A DNA stretch of 64,000 bases from Algibacter miyuki (GTDB taxonomy: Bacteria > Bacteroidota > Bacteroidia > Flavobacteriales > Flavobacteriaceae), in NCBI RefSeq assembly GCF_042427745.1, contig NZ_JBHMFA010000035.1. The stretch is one strand, 5' to 3'. The position numbers and the translations under genes were made by a program. The notes beneath the pieces are model-generated. The model was not told the origin of the DNA, ran no database searches, and saw only the letters and a list, made by a program, of their open reading frames with translations. Shown piece by piece: positions 9,298-16,801 of the stretch (positions within the stretch are counted from its first letter, which is position 1; each line of letters starts with the position of its first letter).

Positions 9298-10599
9298 CTA
9301 CTTTGTAATAAATTCTATGTTGGTTAATTTCACCACCACTGGGTTTGGCCAAATTTTATCGTTATAAAGTCTTTGCGCTCTACTTATCGATATTTCGAGT
9401 AAATCTTCATGCTGAATAAATCGAGATGTTGGTGTGTTTTCTGGCCAGTATTCCACCACTAAATCGTTCTGCCCGAGTACGGAAATTGTGGTGTTTTTAG
9501 TTGATCGCATGTTTTTCAATAGAAAGTTTCGTCTAAACCCTTTAAACCAATTTTCTTGCCCTGTGATAAAAACATAAGCCGTGTTATCCTCTTTACCTTT
9601 TGTAAACCACATATCGCCATCTTTTACAATGGTTGGAACGGTTCTCACATTTTTAACGCCTTCTTCATTAACATACATCCACAAAGCAATTTCTCGCAAA
9701 CGCTCTTCTTGCTCTATCGGAATTTCTCCGTTAGGTTTCGGACCAATATTCATTAGGAAATTACCGCCTTTAGCACGGATTTCAATTAATTTATCTATTA
9801 ATTCTCCTCCATCCTTATAATCTTCATTTGTAGGTTTGTATTGCCATTGCGTACCCATCGTCATGCAAGTTTCCCATGGTCCTGGCATAGCACCTCCAGG
9901 AATTTTTTGTTCTGGTGTATTCATCTCACCACGAGTGACTACAATATCCGGTGCTATTTCATGAACATATTGCGCCATAGGCTTCGCTTGAAAGGCATCA
10001 AAAAACATCACATCTATAGGGCCATAATTATCAATAACCTCTTTAACTTGAATTTTATCGTATTCAAAAAGTTCTTTATTAGCCGTTACTTGTGTCATTG
10101 GACCTTTTCGAGAAATTAAATGCCCTTGCTTATGGATGAAACTAAAATCTTCTGGAGAAAAATAAATTCCCACTTTCAAATCGAATTTACGCAACGCATT
10201 TACTAATTGACCAACAATATCTTTACCGTAAGGCGTATTCATGATATTGAAATCGGTTGTTTTAGTATCCCACATACAAAAACCATTGTGGTGTTTTGCT
10301 GTAAAAACAACGTACTCAGCTCCTGCTACTTTAAACAGACGCGCCCATTCTTCAGCGTCAAATTTATCGGGGTAAAATGTTTTTGGAAGTTCGTTAAAAT
10401 ATTTACTTACATAATCTTCTGAAGCCCCAACTAACGAATGACTAATAACGCTCCCTAATTGAGAATCTACACTCCAATGCACAAATATACCGAAGCCCAT
10501 ATCCATGAAATCCTCATTAAGCTCGGGCTTATTTTTAAGCTGCGAAAAGGCTGAAAATGTAGTTAATAAAACGAGTAAAACGGTAAATTTAATCTTCAT
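9298..10599 (-). CDS. GH29 alpha-L-fucosidase, divergent paralogue
   Basis: A 433-residue exported protein (signal peptide MKIKFTVLLVLLTTFSAFSQ) of the GH29 fold: GFGIFVHWS at 35-43, AKHHNGFCMWD at 101-111 and IDVMFFDAF at 195-203, with Asp201 as the likely nucleophile. It differs from its neighbour at several usual GH29 positions (HHNGF instead of HHDGF, MFFD instead of IWFD) and is shorter at the C-terminus. It may therefore cleave another fucosyl linkage or an L-galactosyl-like residue. It is 12 bases downstream of the GH92 gene and 37 bases upstream of the other GH29 gene in one operon. A general alpha-L-fucosidase annotation is safe; the exact activity is not. Confidence 0.85.
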   Translation of the reverse strand: MKIKFTVLLVLLTTFSAFSQLKNKPELNEDFMDMGFGIFVHWSVDSQLGSVISHSLVGASEDYVSKYFNELPKTFYPDKFDAEEWARLFKVAGAEYVVFTAKHHNGFCMWDTKTTDFNIMNTPYGKDIVGQLVNALRKFDLKVGIYFSPEDFSFIHKQGHLISRKGPMTQVTANKELFEYDKIQVKEVIDNYGPIDVMFFDAFQAKPMAQYVHEIAPDIVVTRGEMNTPEQKIPGGAMPGPWETCMTMGTQWQYKPTNEDYKDGGELIDKLIEIRAKGGNFLMNIGPKPNGEIPIEQEERLREIALWMYVNEEGVKNVRTVPTIVKDGDMWFTKGKEDNTAYVFITGQENWFKGFRRNFLLKNMRSTKNTTISVLGQNDLVVEYWPENTPTSRFIQHEDLLEISISRAQRLYNDKIWPNPVVVKLTNIEFITK

Positions 10600-10611
10600 A
10601 ATAAATTTTTA

Positions 10612-12942
10612 TTACTTGGTATTAGAGCTGTTAGACATTTCTAAAATTAAATCGCCGCCTTTAATAATATCCTGATGCGAAATACTATAATGACCAATAG
10701 GCGCATTATTTAAACTCACTTTATTTACATAAACATTGGCATCACTATTATTATGCGCCTTTATGCTGAATGTTTTATTCGAATAATAATCTGGATTTAA
10801 CTTGATAGTAACCTCATCAAAGATAGGACTTCCTATTTGATATTCTGGATTGCTTTCTGTGCCTCCATTCATTTGAAATAATCCAATTTTCATAAGCACT
10901 GAAAGACTTCCCATTAAACCTTGATCTTCATCACCATTAAAACCTGTAGCCGGCGATAAACCAGAATATGCTTTATTAATAACTGCACGAGACCAATACT
11001 GAGACAAATCGTTTCTTCCTAATTTATTGAACACAAAAGCGGTTTGCATTGATGGTTGATTGCCATAATTTACAGGAATTCTACTATATTCAGGATGCAA
11101 TTCTTGCGCATGTGAATTTCCTGCTGTAAATCCGATTTTTTCTGCTGTTTTAAATTGCTCATCGAGTTTTTCAACCGCTTTATCATTTCCGCCCATTAAG
11201 GTTGCTAAACCTTCTAAATCGTGAGGTACAAACCATGTAGATTGCGCACCGTTAGATTCTATAAAACCGTTTTCTGCTTGGTACGGATCGAAATCTTTTT
11301 TCCAAACGCCTGCTACGTTTTTAGGTCGCATCCAAGTTGATTCTGTATCAAAAACATTTTTATAATTATTGGAACGTTCCATAAAATAATTATAATCGTC
11401 GTTATGGTTTAACTTTTTAGCCAATTGCGCTAAAGTCCAATCTTGATATGCATACTCCATGGTCATACTTGCTCCATCTTGATGCCCACCGAATTTACCA
11501 TCTGGAATTGGGTAAGGTACATAGCCGTTTTCAATATAATATTTCAAACCACCCCCCAAATCGGTGTTATGCTCGTAACCGGCTTTCCCCATGATGCCCT
11601 TAAGCATGTGGTTCTTTTTTAAGGCCTGATAAACACCTTCTAAATCATCTTTTAAAATTCCTTTTTGAATGGCAGATACCATAAATGGCGTAGACGATGC
11701 CCCCGTCATCACGTAAGTATAATTTCCTCCGGAAGGCCCACGTGGCACCAAACCGCCATCTTTATAATATTGCATTAATGAATGAGCAAAATCTTCCATA
11801 ATTTCAGGATAAACCAATCCCCAAAGGGTATTTATAGTCCATTGCGCACCCCAAAATGAATCGGAATTAAAGTGATTGAATTTCGGTTTATTATTTGCGT
11901 CTAGTGGCAATTGACCAACTCTAAACGCTTCGCCTGTATTATCTGGATAGGCACCGTTAATATCGTTTATAATTCTGCGACCTTGAAGTGCATGCCATAA
12001 ATCGGTATAAAAACGTCTTTGTGCTTGTTCGTTATTTCCTTTTACATCAATTCGTCCAAGTAACTCATTCCACTCGTCTTTAGAAGCATCTACAATTTGG
12101 TCGAAATCCCAATTTGGTAATTCTTCATTTATATTAAGATTTGCATTTTCCACGGAAGTGTACGATATACCCACTTTCATTAAAACGTCCTGATCATCTT
12201 CTTTCAAACTGATTAGGTAGTTCCCGGTTTCTTCATCTTTTTCTAAAGCCTCAATTTCAGTATTCAACTTTACCTTAAAATACACCGTTACCGGTTTTGG
12301 ACGTCTATGTGTACGTTCCATCACCAAATGCCCTGAAAGTTCATTTTTATTATTTTGTTCTAAAAACCCATTCGAATTTTTACAAGGCCCTAAAGGGGTA
12401 TTCAGGTTAAAAAGAATGGCTGCATTTTGGTTTTCAGGAAATGTATATTGATGTAAACCCACACGTTTTGTACTTGTAAGTTTGGTTTCAATTTGATAAC
12501 GTTCCAGTTCTAAACTATGGAAACCAGGTGTTATTTCCTCGTTGTCATGATTAAATTTTGAATAAAAATCTTTAAAAATGTTGCTTTTATTTTCTTCGGA
12601 AACAGTAACGGGCATTACCGACACCCCCGACATTTGCCAAGCATGAATATGGCTAAACCCTTTAATAGTATCTGTTTTAAAACGATAACCACTGCCCCAA
12701 GCTCCACCAATTTGTGTGTCGGGACTTAAATTAACCATCCCAAACGGGCGATTGGCTGACGAAAAGAAGAACCATCGTGAATTTTCGGTATCTAACAACG
12801 GATATACTTTTGCTGTATAATCTATGGCAGATTCAGAGCTTGTTTCTAAATCTTGTTTTTCATTTTCTTTACACGAAAACATGGTAAGACATATAATACT
12901 TAAAATGTAAAATCGGTGTTTTAGGAGGGGATATAACTTCAT
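10612..12942 (-). CDS. GH92 family alpha-mannosidase-like lipoprotein
   Basis: A 776-residue lipoprotein (lipobox TMFSC, Cys24) that follows the GH92 layout. There is an N-terminal beta-sandwich with RPFGMVNLSPDTQ and GFSHIHAWQMSG, then an (alpha/alpha)6 barrel with LWHALQGRR, DSFWGAQWTINTLWG and EYAYQDWTLAQLAK. The catalytic-loop region is GDEDQGLMG at about 670-678. GH92 enzymes are Ca2+-dependent, inverting exo-alpha-mannosidases. The GFSHIHAWQ form rather than the common FSHTH-type motif, and LMGSLSVL after the DEDQG loop, mark a less studied branch of the family, so mannose as the substrate is likely but not certain. It starts 12 bases after the GH115-like gene and is followed 12 bases later by GH29. 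Confidence 0.87.
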   Translation of the reverse strand: MKLYPLLKHRFYILSIICLTMFSCKENEKQDLETSSESAIDYTAKVYPLLDTENSRWFFFSSANRPFGMVNLSPDTQIGGAWGSGYRFKTDTIKGFSHIHAWQMSGVSVMPVTVSEENKSNIFKDFYSKFNHDNEEITPGFHSLELERYQIETKLTSTKRVGLHQYTFPENQNAAILFNLNTPLGPCKNSNGFLEQNNKNELSGHLVMERTHRRPKPVTVYFKVKLNTEIEALEKDEETGNYLISLKEDDQDVLMKVGISYTSVENANLNINEELPNWDFDQIVDASKDEWNELLGRIDVKGNNEQAQRRFYTDLWHALQGRRIINDINGAYPDNTGEAFRVGQLPLDANNKPKFNHFNSDSFWGAQWTINTLWGLVYPEIMEDFAHSLMQYYKDGGLVPRGPSGGNYTYVMTGASSTPFMVSAIQKGILKDDLEGVYQALKKNHMLKGIMGKAGYEHNTDLGGGLKYYIENGYVPYPIPDGKFGGHQDGASMTMEYAYQDWTLAQLAKKLNHNDDYNYFMERSNNYKNVFDTESTWMRPKNVAGVWKKDFDPYQAENGFIESNGAQSTWFVPHDLEGLATLMGGNDKAVEKLDEQFKTAEKIGFTAGNSHAQELHPEYSRIPVNYGNQPSMQTAFVFNKLGRNDLSQYWSRAVINKAYSGLSPATGFNGDEDQGLMGSLSVLMKIGLFQMNGGTESNPEYQIGSPIFDEVTIKLNPDYYSNKTFSIKAHNNSDANVYVNKVSLNNAPIGHYSISHQDIIKGGDLILEMSNSSNTK

Positions 12943-12954
12943 TATTATAGGTTT

Positions 12955-14988
12955 TTAAGGCGTCATTTTATTTAAGTTTTCTTCAATAGCTTTTAACATA
13001 TCGTGTGTAGGAAAACCATTGTTTTGTCTTCTGTTTTTTATAGCGTACCAATCTTTCCATTTATCATCTAAATCGCCTGAAGCTCTACGCGTATAAATAG
13101 CTTCTAATTGTTCTTTAGCGATAGGGAGCAATCCTTTTGCTTCATTTAAAGCCGTTATGTTTTTGGATGTCTCGAAAGCTTGTTTCAGCTTCGTCATTTT
13201 ATGCAATGTCGTTTCAAAAGTAATTAAATCTTGATACAATTGCGCAGGTAATAGAATGTATGCGTGATAAAAATTGGTAGCATCAATTTGATAACCTTGC
13301 TCTGCTTCCGTTAAGGCTTTTTGTACGTTTTCAGCAGCGTGCTCTGTGGTTTCGTAATCCCCGATAACGCGTTTATAATCGAATGGAATTGGTGTTTTAC
13401 CAGGCCTTCTAATGGGTGCGTTTGATAAATATGAAACCGCTTCGCGAATTTCCCATAAATGCTCTACATAACCTTTTCGTCCTTCTTGTGCTTCGTGTAA
13501 ATATTGCATTGATTTTATGGCGTGTTCTGAAGCTTCATTAGAAAAATAACGATTTGTCCACATTTTATAAAAATCCTTTCCTGTAAACGTATCAGGATTA
13601 TTACAAAAGGCGCTATAAGCTTCTAAATTCAATAAAAACGGTCTGAAATTTTGTCCGTTTACTAAACAGAATTTATCAGCTTCATAATCTTGAAACATCG
13701 CTTTCATTATCGTTTCAACCTTGTTTGGATATGGATTATGAACGGTGTGATTTAACCAATAACCCGCATGCATATAAGTTCCAAAATCATACCCATCCGT
13801 GGTGTTTGGCAGATGTTCAAAATCACCAAAACCGTGATCAGACCAAAGTACCGTCCAATCTTCTGGGGGACGAAAACCTTCGTTCCACATTTCCATCCCA
13901 TCCGAATAACAAACCAGCACTTTTTGTGCTTTGGGTTTATACTCATCTATTAATTTCCCGAAGACTACAAACACTTCATTAAAAACATCTATTTTGTTTT
14001 CGCCACACGTGCTTTCGTATTTCCAGTCCCAAACTTGATGACGTGGACGCAGAATAAAAATATCGGTTTTAGCAAGCGGAGTTTCCTCTAAATAATAACG
14101 CCATGCGCTTACCCAATCGGCTTTGTATGTTTTCCAACAATCGGCTTTATCGGCCGACATGGGATGTATTTGATAGCCCAACTCGAAATCTATGGCAATT
14201 TTCATCCCTTTTAAATGGGCATAATTTATCATTTTATCTATAAAATCGATATCTACTTGATAATCTGGCTTGAGTTTTTTGTATTCTGGACGAACAAAAA
14301 ATTCTGGACGTCCCAGCATATCGAATAACTGAATAGCATTGTAGCGCATACGTACCAAGGCATCAATTAATTCGGTGTACGACTCCCAATCGTATTCTAA
14401 CAATTTACCTCGGTAATTTGCGAGCTCGTCCACATCGTTTTCAAAATAAGCTAAAACCGGTACTTTTGGTGGCGCTATTGTTTTTGGAGTGAAATTGAAA
14501 ACGGTTTCATTAGAAATTTTATTAGCGGTTTTACCTGTCCAATATTCTAAAGGATCGATTCCTAAGATTTCTTTTGAATAATCGTAAACAGCATATTGCA
14601 ACCCTTGCGTGTCGGATCCTGCTATAACGATAATGTTTTCTTGATTTTTGTAATTTATTTTTGCCCAAATTCCACCACGACTTCCTGGGATTTCTTCAGA
14701 CAAATGAATGTTTTTTTGAATGGCTAATTCACTGATTAACGCATTTGATATTGTTGTTCCTAAAATAAAAACAGTTCCCGATTCTGGAAAGCCTTCTTTT
14801 TCTGAAACGATTTCAATAGGTGTATTTACAACTTTCTTTAAGTCGTTTTGTAAATCGGTTACAACGTTTAACTCGACTTCTGACAATTGATCTCCAACCA
14901 CTAAATAAATGGATTGATCAACCTGTTTTGTACATGAAAAGCTAAGGACAAAAATAGAAAGGATGCTTAAAATGTATAATTTCTTCAT
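12955..14988 (-). CDS. GH115-like lipoprotein of unknown activity
   Basis: A 677-residue lipoprotein (lipobox LSFSC, Cys19) with no family I can name firmly. It aligns by eye with the GH115 enzyme of this same locus. VIAGSDTQGLQYAVYDYS (121-138) matches VIVGSDRRGTAYGLLELS (129-146), DPLEYW matches SPWEWW, and VLWSDHGFGDFEHLPN (380-395) matches LVWTDDNYGYMRQLSN at nearly the same positions, followed by YMHAGYW against YYHTSYW. The middle is probably a TIM barrel (RMRYNAIQLFDMLGRPEF, MKIAIDFELGYQ). The GH115 motif GMRGEHD is not kept; the corresponding stretch reads LRPRHQVWDW. The large C-terminal beta domain of GH115 is absent. I read it as a remote GH115/GH67-clan glycoside hydrolase with altered specificity. 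It is the first gene after the hairpin downstream of susD. Confidence 0.7.
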   Translation of the reverse strand: MKKLYILSILSIFVLSFSCTKQVDQSIYLVVGDQLSEVELNVVTDLQNDLKKVVNTPIEIVSEKEGFPESGTVFILGTTISNALISELAIQKNIHLSEEIPGSRGGIWAKINYKNQENIIVIAGSDTQGLQYAVYDYSKEILGIDPLEYWTGKTANKISNETVFNFTPKTIAPPKVPVLAYFENDVDELANYRGKLLEYDWESYTELIDALVRMRYNAIQLFDMLGRPEFFVRPEYKKLKPDYQVDIDFIDKMINYAHLKGMKIAIDFELGYQIHPMSADKADCWKTYKADWVSAWRYYLEETPLAKTDIFILRPRHQVWDWKYESTCGENKIDVFNEVFVVFGKLIDEYKPKAQKVLVCYSDGMEMWNEGFRPPEDWTVLWSDHGFGDFEHLPNTTDGYDFGTYMHAGYWLNHTVHNPYPNKVETIMKAMFQDYEADKFCLVNGQNFRPFLLNLEAYSAFCNNPDTFTGKDFYKMWTNRYFSNEASEHAIKSMQYLHEAQEGRKGYVEHLWEIREAVSYLSNAPIRRPGKTPIPFDYKRVIGDYETTEHAAENVQKALTEAEQGYQIDATNFYHAYILLPAQLYQDLITFETTLHKMTKLKQAFETSKNITALNEAKGLLPIAKEQLEAIYTRRASGDLDDKWKDWYAIKNRRQNNGFPTHDMLKAIEENLNKMTP

Positions 14989-15066
14989 GAATAAAATGTT
15001 ATCAAATTGATAATGGCGTGCACTACTTCGTAATATTAAACTTCTGAAAAGCAGTTAATTTAAATG

Positions 15067-15105
15067 AAATAAAAATATAGGCAGACAAATATGCGTCTGC
15101 CTATA
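15067..15105 (-). terminator. Hairpin with U-tract between susD and enzyme genes
   Basis: Positions 15076-15105 form a perfect 11-base-pair stem (TATAGGCAGAC / GTCTGCCTATA) with an 8-base loop. Read on the minus strand it is followed by a T-rich run (TTTTTATTTC). It lies 32 bases after the susD stop and before the first enzyme gene. This placement suggests a partial terminator or mRNA stabiliser that keeps susCD more abundant than the downstream enzymes. Confidence 0.75.
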
Positions 15106-15136
15106 ATAAACCTGTGTTTCTTTAATTTGCTATTAA

Positions 15137-16768
15137 TTAATATCCAAGGTTTTGTTCTAGGCCTGGCGTTTCTGCAATTGGCCCAGAAGGAATAGGAAAT
15201 ATTCTCATATTTGTATCGGCATCAGTTTTATCTGTCCAGATATCTTCATAAGTTCCGAATCGAATTTGATCTGTTCTTCTATGATATTCCCAATAGAACT
15301 CAAACCCCCTTTCGTTGTAAACTTCTGTAAGTGTTGCACTACCTGTTGCAAAACCAGATCCACCACGTGCAATTCTAACAGCATTTACATCTGATAATGC
15401 ATCACCAGATCCTAATCTTAATTTAGCTTCTGCTCTCATTAAATATAAATCGGCCAATCTAAACACAGGTATATCAACACCTGTATCATCTCTATTGGTA
15501 CCTATATCATCTATACTCCATTTTGAAACTCTTACCCCTACAGATTGATTTTCGGCTATCAAACTCACTTCTCTGGTATGATTAGCTAAAGTTTCATCCT
15601 TATTCCAAAGCTTTACAGGAACAATATCAATAGTTCCGTCACCATTAAAAAGAGGTGTTCCTGCATCATTTTTTATACCATATTGCTGCCCTTCAAGAAA
15701 GCCACGGTTCATTTTATAATCAGAAAATAGTATCGTACCAGTTTCACTAGCGTAGTTTTCTTTATAATATCTAGGGTCGTTTGCAGAGTCCCACGTATCT
15801 AAAAACTCTGGCAATGTACATCCAGCGTCTGAACCTGTTAAATTAGTAGTACCATCGTTTGCAAAATAAATAAGCCCTCTAGACAGCCCATTAGTCGTGT
15901 TTCTAGAAACACTTCTACCGCTAATTCGTATAGATGTTAATTCATTTTTTATTGACCATATAATTTCAGAGTGATTTTCATTGTCAGGATCGAACATACT
16001 AAAATAATCATCAGTTTCTAAAGTATGAGTTCCTCCATTTATCACTTCAGTTGTAAGATCAATAACATTTTGCATATCAGCATCGGTAAAATTAAAACTA
16101 CCAGCATATCTATCTGTATAAACAGCTTTGTTTAAATAGACTCTTGCCATAAGCGATTTTGCTGCATCCTGAGTAAAACGTACTGTGTTTTTTCCTGTAG
16201 GAAGACTGGCCATAACCGATTCTAAGTTTGCAATAATAGTATTTACAGCATCGGCTCCTGTTAGAATTTGCGGGTCTGTACTAAAGTTAATATCGCTAAT
16301 ACCACGATATGGTACTTGACCATAAGCATCTAAACATACCCACATATAATGTGATAATAAACCTACTGCCTCGGCATACTCTTGGCTTCCTTCCTCCAAA
16401 TAAGAAATTGCTTGAAAAGAAAAAGCCATTCCAGTTGTGATATGATCCCATGTTTCGGTTGTGTAACGATTTTCTGGTCCGTATGTATGCTTATGCAGTT
16501 CTTGGAAAACACCTCCATCAAACCAATCGGTTCCTCTCGTTGGCAACATCCCTTCATCTGCTGAAAATGTTTGTAAAGCAAAAAACCATCGGTGTCCATA
16601 AACCATTCTCATATTGTTATAGACAGGAGCTAAAAGGTCTAAGGGGTCTGCATTAATTAACAAATCTTCTCCAAGCGATTCGTCAATAATTTTCTCTTCG
16701 ATATCACATGACTGAAACCCAAAGAATACAGCCAATATGATGCTAAAAATTATAGATTGTTTTTTCAT
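15137..16768 (-). CDS. susD: SusD/RagB-family glycan-binding lipoprotein
   Basis: A 543-residue surface lipoprotein (lipobox FGFQSC, Cys21) of the SusD/RagB family, which forms the lid of a SusC transporter and captures oligosaccharide at the cell surface. The family signs are the helical tetratricopeptide-like first half, RLADLYLMRAEAKLRLG in the last third, and the usual ending RIFPIPSGPIAETPGLEQN. It lies 33 bases after the susC-like gene on the same strand and is followed by a strong hairpin. The ligand cannot be read from sequence; the enzymes around it suggest a branched glycan with uronic acid, fucose, rhamnose and mannose. The gene symbol is used in the family sense only. Confidence 0.93.
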   Translation of the reverse strand: MKKQSIIFSIILAVFFGFQSCDIEEKIIDESLGEDLLINADPLDLLAPVYNNMRMVYGHRWFFALQTFSADEGMLPTRGTDWFDGGVFQELHKHTYGPENRYTTETWDHITTGMAFSFQAISYLEEGSQEYAEAVGLLSHYMWVCLDAYGQVPYRGISDINFSTDPQILTGADAVNTIIANLESVMASLPTGKNTVRFTQDAAKSLMARVYLNKAVYTDRYAGSFNFTDADMQNVIDLTTEVINGGTHTLETDDYFSMFDPDNENHSEIIWSIKNELTSIRISGRSVSRNTTNGLSRGLIYFANDGTTNLTGSDAGCTLPEFLDTWDSANDPRYYKENYASETGTILFSDYKMNRGFLEGQQYGIKNDAGTPLFNGDGTIDIVPVKLWNKDETLANHTREVSLIAENQSVGVRVSKWSIDDIGTNRDDTGVDIPVFRLADLYLMRAEAKLRLGSGDALSDVNAVRIARGGSGFATGSATLTEVYNERGFEFYWEYHRRTDQIRFGTYEDIWTDKTDADTNMRIFPIPSGPIAETPGLEQNLGY

Positions 16769-16801
16769 AACTTATATTGTATTATACTTTGTTATTTTAA
16801 A

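Noticed and set aside
9841..10119. 92-codon plus-strand frame inside the GH29 gene
   Set aside because: Antisense shadow of a well-supported gene, with no family pattern.
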